Positions 33,920-42,806 of a DNA stretch of 64,000 bases are shown one piece after another. Source of the stretch: Rhodovarius crocodyli (lineage in GTDB: Bacteria; Pseudomonadota; Alphaproteobacteria; Acetobacterales; Acetobacteraceae); the NCBI RefSeq assembly GCF_004005855.1, contig NZ_SACL01000003.1:372001-436000 (forward strand). Reading direction: 5' to 3'. A program made the position numbers and the translations under genes. Within the stretch, counting starts at the first letter, position 1, and every line of letters begins with the position of its first letter. The notes under the pieces are model-generated. The model searched no databases. It was not told where the DNA came from and was given only the letters and a program-made list of their open reading frames with translations.

Positions 33920-35533
33920 TCACCGCGCCGCCCGCTCCAGGTTCCACATCACCGGGAACCCGAAATCGATCACGCCCCGCAGTTCGGCGCGCCACACGGC
34001 GGCGGACGCGAACTGGCCCGAGATCGGGAAGTTCGCCTGCTCGATCGACATGCGCTGCAGCTCACCCGCGATTTCGCGCCGGCGTTCGGCATTGGCCTCG
34101 CGCTCGAAGCGTTCGATGACGGGCGTCATCGCCTCGTTGCAATAGCCCCAGGGCTGGTTGCCGGTGCAGTTGTAGCCGATGCCCGGGTTGGTCAGCGGGT
34201 TGCCCAGGTCGAAGCCGGTGTAGATCACCGGGATCAGGCTCCAGCCGCCCTGGTCCAGCGGGCGGTGCTGGATCCAGCGCGAGGCATGCGAGGACCAGTC
34301 GGAGGTCTGCACATCCAGGTTGAAGCCCGCCTGGCGCAGGCGGTCGATCATCACCAGGCCGATCGGGTTGATCAGCGCGGAATCGCCCGGCTGCAGGAAC
34401 ACCACGCGCTCGCCGTTATAGCCGGACTGGCGCAGCAGCTCGCGCGCGCGCTCGATGCTGGTGGTGCGCATCGGCTCGGTGCCGGTCTCGCTGGCATAGA
34501 AGGTGCCGCAGACATAGACGGACTGGCAGTCGGGCTGGCTGAATTCCGGGGGCACGCCCTCGGCCGCGATGATGTCCGCGCGTGACATGATCTGCTGCAC
34601 GGCGCGGCGCACCTGCACATTGTCGAAGGGCGGCTGGCGGTGGTTGATGCTCAGGCCGCCCGCAATCTCGGCACCGCCGCGCGCGCGGCTGAGGACCAGG
34701 TTGCGGTTGCGCTGGAAGTTCCGGATGTAGTCGATGGGCGCGTATTCGAGGTAGTCGACCTCACCCGCCTGGATGGCGGCGGCGCGCAGGCCGGGGTCAC
34801 CCATGTTGATGAACTCGACGCGCTCGGCGCGCGGCACCTTGCCGCCGGCCAGACCGTCCGCGGGCTCATCGCGCGGGCGATAGCGCGGGTTGCGGACGAA
34901 CACGGTGCGCTCACCCGGAATCCACTGGTCACGCAGGAACAGGAAGGGGCCGGAGCCCACGACTTCCGTCACCGGGGTGGTGGGGGGCGTGTTGGCCGCG
35001 ATGCGCGCGGGCATGATGAAGGGCACCTGCACGCTGGGCTTGCCCAGCGCCTCCAGCACCAGGCCGAAGGGGCGGGACAGCTGCAGCACGAAGGTCTTGG
35101 CATCCACCACGCGCATTTCCTGGGTGGCGGCCATCAGGCGGCGGCCCAGGCTGTCGCGCTGGCCCCAGCGGCGCAGGGAGGCGACGCAGTCCTCGGCCGT
35201 CACCGGGGCGCCGTCGCTGAACTCCAGCCCGTCGCGCAGCGTGAAGGTCCAGGTCAGACCGTCATCGCTGGTGCGCCAGTTGTCCAGCATCTGCGGGCGG
35301 AAACGGCCCTGGCTGTCCATGGAGACGAGGGTGTCGAACACCATGTAGGCGAAGTTGCGAGTGACGAAGGACGGGCCCGCGATGGGGTCCAGCACCTGAA
35401 GGCCCACATTCAGCACCAGGCGGATCGGGCGCTGGGCCTGTTGCGCTTCGGCTGGTGCAACCAGGGCGGTCGCGGCCAGCAGTGCGCCCGCCAGGGCACT
35501 GCGCAGCTTGGTGAACGGCAATACCATACGCAT
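33920..35533 (-). CDS. ABC transporter substrate-binding protein, family 5, last gene of the catabolic run
   Basis: 537 residues from ATG 35533 with AAAGGA about 5 bases upstream; the longer frame to 35587 lacks a signal peptide at its start. The signal peptide ends APAEAQ. Motifs: FAYMVFDTLVSMDSQG, FTLRDGLEFSDGAPVTAEDCV and VVGSGPFLFLRD. It lies 109 bases after the flavin monooxygenase gene and has no permease of its own, so it may use the importer at 28823-33040. Close paralogue of the protein at 46092. Confidence 0.92.
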   Translation of the reverse strand: MRMVLPFTKLRSALAGALLAATALVAPAEAQQAQRPIRLVLNVGLQVLDPIAGPSFVTRNFAYMVFDTLVSMDSQGRFRPQMLDNWRTSDDGLTWTFTLRDGLEFSDGAPVTAEDCVASLRRWGQRDSLGRRLMAATQEMRVVDAKTFVLQLSRPFGLVLEALGKPSVQVPFIMPARIAANTPPTTPVTEVVGSGPFLFLRDQWIPGERTVFVRNPRYRPRDEPADGLAGGKVPRAERVEFINMGDPGLRAAAIQAGEVDYLEYAPIDYIRNFQRNRNLVLSRARGGAEIAGGLSINHRQPPFDNVQVRRAVQQIMSRADIIAAEGVPPEFSQPDCQSVYVCGTFYASETGTEPMRTTSIERARELLRQSGYNGERVVFLQPGDSALINPIGLVMIDRLRQAGFNLDVQTSDWSSHASRWIQHRPLDQGGWSLIPVIYTGFDLGNPLTNPGIGYNCTGNQPWGYCNEAMTPVIERFEREANAERRREIAGELQRMSIEQANFPISGQFASAAVWRAELRGVIDFGFPVMWNLERAAR

Positions 35534-35642
35534 CGTCCTTTCCATCCGGTTCAAGGCATGTTCAGACCGGGCGCCGGGCCCGGCCATGCGGAAAATTCAG
35601 GCAATCGCGCGCCCGGGCCGCGTGGCGCCCAGGCGCGCGGCA

Positions 35643-36755
35643 CTAGAAGGCGACAGGCGCGCGCAAACCGCGCGCCTCCAGCAGGGGCATGACCTCGGCG
35701 AAGCGGTCCAGGCCATCCTCGAAATCCACCCAGGTCAGCAGCACGCCGTCGAGCCCGGCGGCGGAAAGCTGATCGAGGCGGGCCGCGATGTCCTCGGCGG
35801 TGCCGACCAGCCCGGATCCGCCCGCCCCGGCCGCGAAGCGGCGCCGCGCGGCGGCCGTCGCCTCGGGGGAGGAAAAGATCTTGGTCTGAGAACCGACACC
35901 CGCGATCCAGGCATCCAGGCTCGCGGTATCCTCATGCACCACGGAATAGTGGTGCAGGTATTCCTCGGCCTCCGCCCGCGTCGCGCGCTGCACGCAATAG
36001 GCATAGGTCCAGACCTGCACCTCGCGGCCGTAGTCGCGGCGGGCCATCTGCTTGTATTCGGCGATCTGGGTCGCGATCTGCGCCGTGTCCTCGCTGCGCA
36101 GGATCAGGAAGCAGACATCGGCGAATTCGCAGGCGAAGCGCTGCCCGCGATCCGACCCCCCGGCATTGATGATGGGCGGCCCTGGCTGCTGCAGCGGCTT
36201 GGGCATGGACGACCCGCGCGCCACCTTGAAGAAGCGGCCGTCGAAGTCGAATTCCTCCGGTTCCCGCCACAGGCGCTGGATCACTTCCAGCCATTCCTGC
36301 AGATGGTCATAGCGCGCGTCGTGCTCGGCGAGCGGCGCGCCGAACATCTCCAGCTCCGGCTTGTTCCACCCGCCCACCACATTCAGCGCGAAGCGCCCGC
36401 CCGAGATGATGTCGATGGTGGCGGACTGCTTGGCCGCCGTGATCGGGTGCAGCGTGGGCGCATGAGAGGTCGCGATGACCGTCATGTTCCGCGTGGCCTG
36501 GGCGATGCCGGCGCACCAGGTGAAGGGGTCCAGCACCACCCCGCTGGGGTGGGCCGGCTGGCCCAGGATGTATCCCTTCCAGCGCGCATAGGCCAAGGCG
36601 GCCTCGAAGCCGAGCGCGTCGGCCATCTGCGCGGTCTTGACCGAGGCCTCCCAGCTGGGCCGGTAGGCCTCCGGCACCATGGTCTGGGCCGCGCCCTTCC
36701 CATTGGTGCCGAAGATGCCGAGCTTCAGCCGGTTGGCGTTCAGCAGCGCGTTCAC
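35643..36755 (-). CDS. LLM-class flavin-dependent monooxygenase, RutA-like
   Basis: 370 residues of bacterial-luciferase fold. It starts with a GTG overlapping the amidase stop (GTGA). Family blocks: MADALGFEAALAYARWKGY, MTVIATSHAPTLHPITAAKQ, SGGRFALNVVGGWNKPELEM, PPIINAGGSDRGQRFACEFAD and the end GVLLTWVDFEDGLDRFAEVM, all resembling RutA. RutA opens the uracil ring with a flavin-N5-peroxide; relatives cleave C-S or C-halogen bonds. It is FMNH2-dependent; no reductase gene is nearby. Together with amidase, deacetylase and isochorismatase genes, an N-heterocyclic or amide substrate is favoured. Confidence 0.88.
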   Translation of the reverse strand: MNALLNANRLKLGIFGTNGKGAAQTMVPEAYRPSWEASVKTAQMADALGFEAALAYARWKGYILGQPAHPSGVVLDPFTWCAGIAQATRNMTVIATSHAPTLHPITAAKQSATIDIISGGRFALNVVGGWNKPELEMFGAPLAEHDARYDHLQEWLEVIQRLWREPEEFDFDGRFFKVARGSSMPKPLQQPGPPIINAGGSDRGQRFACEFADVCFLILRSEDTAQIATQIAEYKQMARRDYGREVQVWTYAYCVQRATRAEAEEYLHHYSVVHEDTASLDAWIAGVGSQTKIFSSPEATAAARRRFAAGAGGSGLVGTAEDIAARLDQLSAAGLDGVLLTWVDFEDGLDRFAEVMPLLEARGLRAPVAF

Positions 36756-38137
36756 ACCGAGACCGCCGGGATGTTCGCGCGGATCCAGGCGGCGGTGCCG
36801 GTCAGCGCCGCATCGCCGTGTTGCTGGCCGATCACCTGCACACCCACCGGCAGCCCGCCCACCGCGAGCAACGGCAGCGTGATGGCGGGCGAGCCCAGCA
36901 CCGATGTCGCGGCGTTGAAGGAGGGCAGGCCGGTCGTGTGGGTCACGCCCGAATCCTTCAGCCCATTGTCCATGCGCGGGGCAGGGCCCACGGAGGACAG
37001 GCTGATCAGCCCATCGGCGAGGCCCGCGATCGCCTCGAAGGCACGCCGGGCTTCCTCACGCAGGTTCAGCGCCAGGCGGTAGTCGTCGATGGTCATGGAT
37101 TTCGCGAGGTCGAGGCGCGACATCATGCTGTCCGACAGGCCGGAACCGAAACGCTCGATCAGGTTCTCCAGCGTCCAGCGCAGCTCATAGCCGCAGATGT
37201 CCCGGCACAGGGCCAGGCTGATGCCGATCGCCTGCTCGAACTTCTCGATCAGCGGGCTGTCCTTGCGGCGCAGGATGGTCACGCCGCTGTCGGAAAGCTT
37301 GGCCAGGATCTTCTCGAAGGCACCCATGGTGGTGCTGTCGGTCTGCGCCCAGCCCTCGGATTCCATCACGATCAGGGCGCGCGGCTTGGCGGCGGGGCGC
37401 GGGGCCAGCTCACCGAACAGGCCCGGGTGCCCCGGATCGCCGCCCGAGCGCATCGCGATCTCGTAGGTCACGGCCCACATGTCAGCGAGGTCACCGGCAT
37501 GCACGCCGATATGGCTCTGGCTGAAGCCCAGCCGTTCACCCCGGTGCAGGGCGCCGAAGGTGGGCTTGATGGCGGTATTGGCGCAGAAGCCGGCGGGGCG
37601 GATGACGGACCCCACCACCTGGGTGCCGATGGCGGCCGGCACCATCCGCGCGCCGATCACGGCAGCCGAGCCGGACGACGAACCGCCCGGCGTGTGCTCC
37701 GCATCGAACGGGTTGGTGGTGGGGCCGGGGTGGGACATGCCGAGCTCGGTCGTGACCGTCTTGCCCAGCACCACCGCACCGGCCTGGCGCAGCGCCAGCA
37801 CGCAGGCGGTGTCGGCCTTGGTCTGCACGCCCTTGAACAGCGGCGTGCCCTGTTCGGTCGGCATGTCGCGGGTCTGGAACACGTCCTTGATGCCGATCGG
37901 CATGCCGTCGATCGAGGACAGCGCGCGGCCGGCCTTGTAGCGGGCGGTGGCGGCGTCGGCGGCGGCGCGCGCGCCTTCCTCGTTCAGCGTCACCCAGGCC
38001 TTCACCACCGGCTCACGCGCGGCGATGGTCTCCAGGCAGCGCTCCAGATAGGCGCGCGGGGTGTCGGTGCCGGCGATGAAGCCCGGCACCGCGTCGTGGA
38101 AGGTAAGCGGGGCGAAGGTAGCGGGATCGTAGCTCAT
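36752..38137 (-). CDS. Amidase signature family hydrolase in the catabolic operon
   Basis: 461 residues from ATG 38137, which overlaps the preceding stop as ATGA. Triad: Lys84 in PIGIKDVFQ, Ser153 in PGGSSSGSA and Ser177 in GTQVVGSVIRP; the usual TQTGG is TQVVG here but the serine is kept. Full length for the family, with the normal C-terminal LPLLAVGGLPVGVQVIG. Different subgroup from the short amidase at 12929. Probably releases ammonia or an amine from an open-chain intermediate. Confidence 0.9.
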   Translation of the reverse strand: MSYDPATFAPLTFHDAVPGFIAGTDTPRAYLERCLETIAAREPVVKAWVTLNEEGARAAADAATARYKAGRALSSIDGMPIGIKDVFQTRDMPTEQGTPLFKGVQTKADTACVLALRQAGAVVLGKTVTTELGMSHPGPTTNPFDAEHTPGGSSSGSAAVIGARMVPAAIGTQVVGSVIRPAGFCANTAIKPTFGALHRGERLGFSQSHIGVHAGDLADMWAVTYEIAMRSGGDPGHPGLFGELAPRPAAKPRALIVMESEGWAQTDSTTMGAFEKILAKLSDSGVTILRRKDSPLIEKFEQAIGISLALCRDICGYELRWTLENLIERFGSGLSDSMMSRLDLAKSMTIDDYRLALNLREEARRAFEAIAGLADGLISLSSVGPAPRMDNGLKDSGVTHTTGLPSFNAATSVLGSPAITLPLLAVGGLPVGVQVIGQQHGDAALTGTAAWIRANIPAVSV

Positions 38138-38967
38138 GCTTCGTGCGCCGCGATCCAGGCCTCGGCGACCTCGGTGCCGGTGGCGAACCACACATCGGGG
38201 AAGGTTTTGATGAAGGCGATCATCTCGCGCAGCATCGCGATGCGCGCCGGGCGGCCGGACACCTGCGGGTGCATCACCAGGTTGTACAGCCCGCCCCAGC
38301 GGTAGATCTCGCGGAACTCGTCCTGGAACACCGACAGGATGTGGCTGTTGGTGAAGATCGGGCGCGGGTTCTTCACCGAGAACAGCGCGTAGGGCGCGTC
38401 ATCCGTGGACCAGTGCCAGGGCAGCTCGACGGGGCCCTTGCCACCGCCGGGTGCCGCCATGCGATAGGGCACCACGTCGTCCAGCAGCGAGCTGTCGTAC
38501 AGGAAATCGTGCTGGCCCAGCAGCTTGATCAGGTTGTCGCTGGTCTCGCCGGCGGGGGAGCGATAGCCCTTGGGCTTCACGCCCAGCACATGCTTCAACG
38601 CATGCAGGCCCTTCTCCATCTCCTCGACTTCCTTCTCGGGGAAGTCGGGGTCGACCCATGTGTGCGAGTAGCTGTGATGGGCGATCTCATGGCCCTGCTT
38701 CAGGATCATCTCGCAGCGCTGGGTGTGGTTTTCCACCGTCCAGCCGGGGATGAAGAAGGTGGCCTTCTTGTCCAGATCAGCCTCGTGCAGCGTCTCCAGG
38801 ATCTTGGGCACGCCGACCTTGGCGCCATAGGTGCCCTGGCTGAGCGTGCCGGGCCGGCGCGCATTGGCCGGGTCGCGCGACAGCCACAGCGTCTCGGCGT
38901 CGAAATCGAAGGTCAGCATGACGGCGACCTTCGCGCCGCCCGGCCATTTCACACTCTTGTCGATCAT
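38134..38967 (-). CDS. Polysaccharide-deacetylase (NodB) fold hydrolase, PuuE/imidase-like
   Basis: 277 residues. The metal-binding motif residues are visible: MLTFDFDAETLW (Asp pair), HEIAHHSYSHTW (His-x3-His), YRSPAGETSDN and the C-terminal LVMHPQVSGRPAR. No signal peptide, so it does not act on extracellular polysaccharide. Cytosolic members of this clan include PuuE allantoinase and cyclic imide hydrolases, which open N-containing rings. That role would suit the surrounding amidase and RutA-like genes. ATGA overlaps on both sides (38134-38137 and 38964-38967) show tight coupling. Confidence 0.88.
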   Translation of the reverse strand: MIDKSVKWPGGAKVAVMLTFDFDAETLWLSRDPANARRPGTLSQGTYGAKVGVPKILETLHEADLDKKATFFIPGWTVENHTQRCEMILKQGHEIAHHSYSHTWVDPDFPEKEVEEMEKGLHALKHVLGVKPKGYRSPAGETSDNLIKLLGQHDFLYDSSLLDDVVPYRMAAPGGGKGPVELPWHWSTDDAPYALFSVKNPRPIFTNSHILSVFQDEFREIYRWGGLYNLVMHPQVSGRPARIAMLREMIAFIKTFPDVWFATGTEVAEAWIAAHEA

Positions 38968-39755
38968 CCCATGACCTCTTCATCTGGTTGGCGCGGCGGG
39001 TTGCGGGAGGTGATCCACCCCCCATCCACCACGATGACCTGCCCGGCGACGAAGGAGGCATCCTCCGAGGCCAGGAAGGCGGCGACCGACGCGATCTCCT
39101 CGGGCTTGCCGGCACGGCGAAGCGGCGTGGGGTCCACGATGGCCTTGATGTAATAGGGCTTCGTCAGGTGGTTCTTCGTCATCGGTGTCTCGATGACGCC
39201 GGGGGCGATGGCGTTCACCAGGATGCCATCGGGGCCGACCTCGGCCGCGAGCTGGCGGGTGAAATGCGCCACCCCCGCCTTGGCCACGGCATAGGCGGTG
39301 GTGCCCGGATAGCCCGAGAGCCCGAAGGTGGAGCTGATGTTGATGATCCGCCCGCCGGGGCGCGTCATGTGCGGCAGCACGTCGCGCGTCACGCGCAGCA
39401 CGGCCTTCAGGTTGATGTCGACGAAGCGGTCGATCAGCGCATCGTCGGAATCGGCCAGCGCCTTGGAACCGCCGATGCCCGCATTGTTCACCAGGATGTC
39501 GAGGCGCCCGTAAGCCGCCAGCGCCGCCTGGGCGATGGCCGTGCCCGCGCCGGGCTGCCCCACATCGGCGATGAAGCCCTTGGCGCCCAGCGACTGCGCG
39601 GTGGCCATGACCTCCTCGATCAGATCCACCAGCAGCACCTGCGCGCCCTCGGCGATCAGCCGGGTGGCGATGGCCGCCCCGATGCCGCGCGCGGCCCCCG
39701 TGACGACCGCGACGCGGCCGGCGAAACGTGTGGGATCAGGCAAGACGGCCACCAT
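38964..39755 (-). CDS. Short-chain dehydrogenase/reductase
   Basis: 263 residues, ATG 39755. Rossmann TGAARGIGAAI (19-29), NNAG in ILVNNAGIGG, catalytic Ser in INISSTFG and YxxxK in TAYAVAKAG. The C-terminal SFVAGQVIVVDGGW is typical of the FabG-like classical group. Its first 20 bases overlap the end of the upstream SDR gene; an internal TTG/GTG start that avoids the overlap cannot be excluded. The substrate alcohol or ketone is unknown. Confidence 0.92.
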   Translation of the reverse strand: MVAVLPDPTRFAGRVAVVTGAARGIGAAIATRLIAEGAQVLLVDLIEEVMATAQSLGAKGFIADVGQPGAGTAIAQAALAAYGRLDILVNNAGIGGSKALADSDDALIDRFVDINLKAVLRVTRDVLPHMTRPGGRIINISSTFGLSGYPGTTAYAVAKAGVAHFTRQLAAEVGPDGILVNAIAPGVIETPMTKNHLTKPYYIKAIVDPTPLRRAGKPEEIASVAAFLASEDASFVAGQVIVVDGGWITSRNPPRQPDEEVMG

Positions 39756-40494
39756 CGACCGGCAGGTTCACGCCGGTGATGAAGCCGGCCGCGTCGCTCA
39801 GCAGGAACAGCACCGCCGCGCCCACTTCCTCGGCCTTGCCGAAGCGGCCGATCGGGTGGCGGGCCAGGAACTCGGCCTCGCGCTTGGCGCGCTCCTCGCC
39901 GGCGCCGGCGAAGGTGGCTTCCAGCATCGGCGTCCAGATCGAGCCGGGGCAGACGCTGTTCACGCGGATGCCGTTCGGCGCCTCGCCCTTGGCCAGGCTG
40001 CGCACCATGCTGGTCACGGCGGCCTTGCTGGCGGCATAGGCCGGCATCACGGGCTGGGCGATCAGCCCGGCCGTGGAGGCGAAGGTCACGATGGAGCCGC
40101 CGCCCGCCGCCTTGATCAGCGGCAGGATATAGCGGATCGACAGCCAGGTGCCCTTCACGTTGATGTCGAACACCCGGTCCCACTGCTCCTCGGAAATATC
40201 CAGGAAGCCCAGTGTGGGACCAAGCGTGCCGGCGGCGGTCGCCAGCAGGGTGACGGGGCCGAGCGCGGCGGCGGCCTCGGCCAGGCGCTGCTGGTCGGCG
40301 GCGCTGGTCACGTCGCCCGCCACGGTGATGGAGCCGGGGCATTTCGCAGCGGTTTCCGCGAGCCCGGCCTCGTCGCGGTCGAACAGCACGACGCGCGCGC
40401 CCTCGGCCGCCAGGCCCTCGGCGGTGACGCGGCCGAGGCCCGAGGCGCCGCCGGTGACGACCGCGATGCGGCCGGTAAAGCGAGGAGAAGTCAT
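39736..40494 (-). CDS. Short-chain dehydrogenase/reductase, first gene of the catabolic operon
   Basis: 252 residues from ATG 40494. TGGASGLGRV cofactor loop, D in FDRDEAG suggesting NAD preference, ATAAGTLG in place of the usual NNAG, catalytic Ser in FASTAGL and YAASK. Ends GFITGVNLPVDGGRLA. The altered NNAG motif (ATAAG) is unusual but occurs in some SDRs. Divergent from the IclR regulator at 40606, and the first of six leftward genes ending with the solute-binding protein at 33920. Confidence 0.9.
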   Translation of the reverse strand: MTSPRFTGRIAVVTGGASGLGRVTAEGLAAEGARVVLFDRDEAGLAETAAKCPGSITVAGDVTSAADQQRLAEAAAALGPVTLLATAAGTLGPTLGFLDISEEQWDRVFDINVKGTWLSIRYILPLIKAAGGGSIVTFASTAGLIAQPVMPAYAASKAAVTSMVRSLAKGEAPNGIRVNSVCPGSIWTPMLEATFAGAGEERAKREAEFLARHPIGRFGKAEEVGAAVLFLLSDAAGFITGVNLPVDGGRLA

Positions 40495-40548
40495 CGTCAG
40501 TAGGCTCCCTTGCGGGGCTGCCGCAGAGGCCCGCCCCAAAGCAAATAA

Positions 40549-40565
40549 GTATTGACTAACGATAC
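40549..40565. promoter_or_regulatory. Candidate operator in the SDR-IclR divergent region
   Basis: GTATTG-ACTAA-CGATAC is an inverted repeat with 6-base arms and one mismatch, in an AT-rich patch of the 111-base region between the catabolic operon and its IclR gene. A -35-like TTGACT (40552-40557) lies within it. The position fits binding by the adjacent IclR protein. Confidence 0.35.
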
Positions 40566-40605
40566 GATCGAATTGGAAAAGGAGGTTAAAGGGAGCTTCA
40601 GCATC

Positions 40606-41403
40606 ATGTCAAAGCCGAATTTCAGCCCCGGCCCGCCCGGTGCCGAGCCGGTTGACCCCAGACTGTTCATTCAGGCCGTGGAACGGGCATTCCGCGTGCT
40701 GGAGGCCTTCGGCACGAACCCCCAGCCGATGAGCCTGTCGGAGATCGCGGCCGCGACCGGCACCGACAAATCGGGCGCCCAGCGGCTGTGCTACACGCTG
40801 CGCCGCCTGGGATACCTGCGCATGGACCCGATGGGCCGCGGCTTCCTGCCCGGCATCCTGGCGCTCGACCGGTCCTATGACTTCCTGCGCACGCACGAAC
40901 TGGTGCAGCGCTCCGCCTCTCCGCTGGGCGAATTGCGGCGCACCGCCCAGGAACGCGTGGACCTCAGCCTGTGGGACGACATCCACATCGTCTACGCCAT
41001 GCGCCTGCAGAGCCGGCGCGAGACCTTCCATGCCACGCTGGTTGGCCGGCGCCTGCCTATCGCGCTGTCCTCCGGCGGGCGGGCGATGATGGCGCTGATG
41101 GATGACGCGGTGGTGGAGGACATCCTGGCCCGCTGCGACCGCCGCCCCATGACGCCGCGCACCATCACCGAAATCCCGGCCCTGCGCGCGCTGATCGCGG
41201 AGGCGCGGGAATGCGGCTATGCCGTCGCGGTCGAGCAGGCGCTGCTGGGCGAGGTGGTGCTGGCCGCGGCCATCCGCGACCGCCAGGGCCGGCCCATCGG
41301 CGCCGTCCACATCGCGGGTTCCCTGTCGGACTGGAGCGTCGAGGATTTCCGCCGCCGCATGGCCCCCATGGCGATGGAGACGGCGCGCTCCCTCAGCGAG
41401 TGA
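40606..41403 (+). CDS. IclR-family transcriptional regulator of the catabolic operon
   Basis: 265 residues from ATG 40606 (GGGAG about 11 bases upstream; an AAGGAGG at 40579 is too far away). The helix-turn-helix spans AFRVLEAFGTNPQPMSLSEIAAATGTDKS and the ligand domain follows, with VDLSLWDDIHIVYAMRLQS, PIALSSGGRAMMALM and the end AIRDRQGRPIGAVHIAGSLSDW written across residues 215-245. Divergent from the SDR-led operon, so it probably controls it in response to a substrate or intermediate. Confidence 0.9.
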   Translation: MSKPNFSPGPPGAEPVDPRLFIQAVERAFRVLEAFGTNPQPMSLSEIAAATGTDKSGAQRLCYTLRRLGYLRMDPMGRGFLPGILALDRSYDFLRTHELVQRSASPLGELRRTAQERVDLSLWDDIHIVYAMRLQSRRETFHATLVGRRLPIALSSGGRAMMALMDDAVVEDILARCDRRPMTPRTITEIPALRALIAEARECGYAVAVEQALLGEVVLAAAIRDRQGRPIGAVHIAGSLSDWSVEDFRRRMAPMAMETARSLSE

Positions 41404-41460
41404 GCTTGGCCGGGGCTGCCGCGCGGCGCTAGGCTGCGGCAAACGTCCCGGAAGCCGAGA

Positions 41461-42798
41461 TTGACCGCCCGCGTAAGCCTTTCCGCCCTGCTGGCCGTGC
41501 TGGTGCCGGTCTGTTTCGCCACCCTCGACATCTCGCTGACCAACACGGCGCTGCCCAGCATCGCACGCGCCATCGGCGCGGCGGACGCGACCTCCATCTG
41601 GGTGGTGAATGCCTATTACCTAGTGGTGGTGGCGGCCCTGCTGCCGATGGCCGCCCTAGGTGAAATCCATGGTCATCGGCGGGTGTTCAGCCTGGGCATC
41701 ATCGTGTTCGCGATGGGGGCCCTGGCCTGCGGCCTCGCCTGGTCGTTGCCCACGCTGGTCGCGGGGCGCGCGCTGCTGGGGCTGGGGGCCGCCGCGATCT
41801 CGGCCGTGACGCCCGCGCTGATCCGCGTGATCTATCCGCCGCAGCATCTGGGCAGGGGCCTGGGCATCTATGCGCTGGTGGTGGGCATTGCCTTCGCGGC
41901 GGGGCCCTCCGTCGCGTCCGCGGTGCTGGCGGTGGCGGGCTGGCCCTGGCTGTTCCTCGCGCATGTTCCCATCGCGGCCGTGGTGATGGCGGCCACCTTC
42001 CGCCACCTGCCGGAAGCCGAGCGCAGCCCGCGCCGCTTCGATGCCGTCTCGGCCGGGCTGTGTGCGCTGCTGTTCGCGCTGATCCTGCTGGGCCTGTCGG
42101 GGCTGGCGCACCGGATGGGCGCCATGCTCGTGCTGTCCGCCTGGGCGGGCGCGGCGCTCAGCGGCTTTCTGCTGCTGCGGCGCGAGGCCGGGCAGTCGGC
42201 GCCCATCCTGGCCATGGACCTGTTCCGCCGGCCGCTGTTCCTGCTCTCCTCCATCACCTCCATCTGCTCCTTCGCGGTGCAGGGGGTGGCCTTCGTGGTG
42301 CTGCCCTTCTGGCTGCACGGCGTGCTGGGCTTCAGCCAGGGCCAGACGGGGCTGATCATCACGCCCTGGCCGGTGGCGCTGGCCGTCATGGCGCTGATCG
42401 CGGCACCCATGGCGGACCGCCACCCGCCGGGGCTGCTGGGCGGGGTGGGGCTGGTGATACTGGGCGCGGCGCTGGCCAGCCTGGCCATGCTGCCCGACGA
42501 CCCGGCGCCGCTGGACATCGCCTGGCGCCTCGGCCTCAGCGGCATCGGCTTCGGCTTTTTCCAGGCGCCCAACATGAAGGCCATCATGGCCGCCGCCCCC
42601 CGTGAACGCAGTGGCGGCGCCAGCGGCATCGTCGCCGTCTCACGCCTGCTGGGGCAGGCGACCGGTGCAGCCCTGGTGGCGCTGTGCCTGTCCCTGGGCC
42701 CCGCCGAGGGCGCGCGGCTGGCCATCTGGCTGGCCTGCGGGCTGGCGCTGGGCGCCAGCCTGGTCAGCTTCGCCAGATTGCTGCCGGGGGTGAGGTAG
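41461..42798 (+). CDS. MFS transporter, DHA2/EmrB-like drug or metabolite exporter
   Basis: 445 residues starting at TTG 41461 (GGAAG upstream; no better start in frame). Membrane segments begin at ALLAVLVPVCFATLDISLTN, with the DHA motif NTALPSIARAI and WVVNAYYLV typical of EmrB/QacA relatives, and the motif-A loop GEIHGHRRVF in place of GxLaDrxGrk. Shorter than 14-segment members, probably 12-14 helices. It lies 57 bases after the IclR gene on the same strand, possibly in one transcript, exporting a metabolite or toxic intermediate. Confidence 0.88.
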   Translation: MTARVSLSALLAVLVPVCFATLDISLTNTALPSIARAIGAADATSIWVVNAYYLVVVAALLPMAALGEIHGHRRVFSLGIIVFAMGALACGLAWSLPTLVAGRALLGLGAAAISAVTPALIRVIYPPQHLGRGLGIYALVVGIAFAAGPSVASAVLAVAGWPWLFLAHVPIAAVVMAATFRHLPEAERSPRRFDAVSAGLCALLFALILLGLSGLAHRMGAMLVLSAWAGAALSGFLLLRREAGQSAPILAMDLFRRPLFLLSSITSICSFAVQGVAFVVLPFWLHGVLGFSQGQTGLIITPWPVALAVMALIAAPMADRHPPGLLGGVGLVILGAALASLAMLPDDPAPLDIAWRLGLSGIGFGFFQAPNMKAIMAAAPRERSGGASGIVAVSRLLGQATGAALVALCLSLGPAEGARLAIWLACGLALGASLVSFARLLPGVR

Positions 42799-42806
42799 GG
42801 GGCCGT

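Noticed and set aside
27220-40494. Island identified as the Rut uracil pathway
   Set aside because: RutC, RutD, RutE/F and RutG equivalents are absent; the RutA-like and isochorismatase-type proteins sit with enzymes not found in Rut operons.
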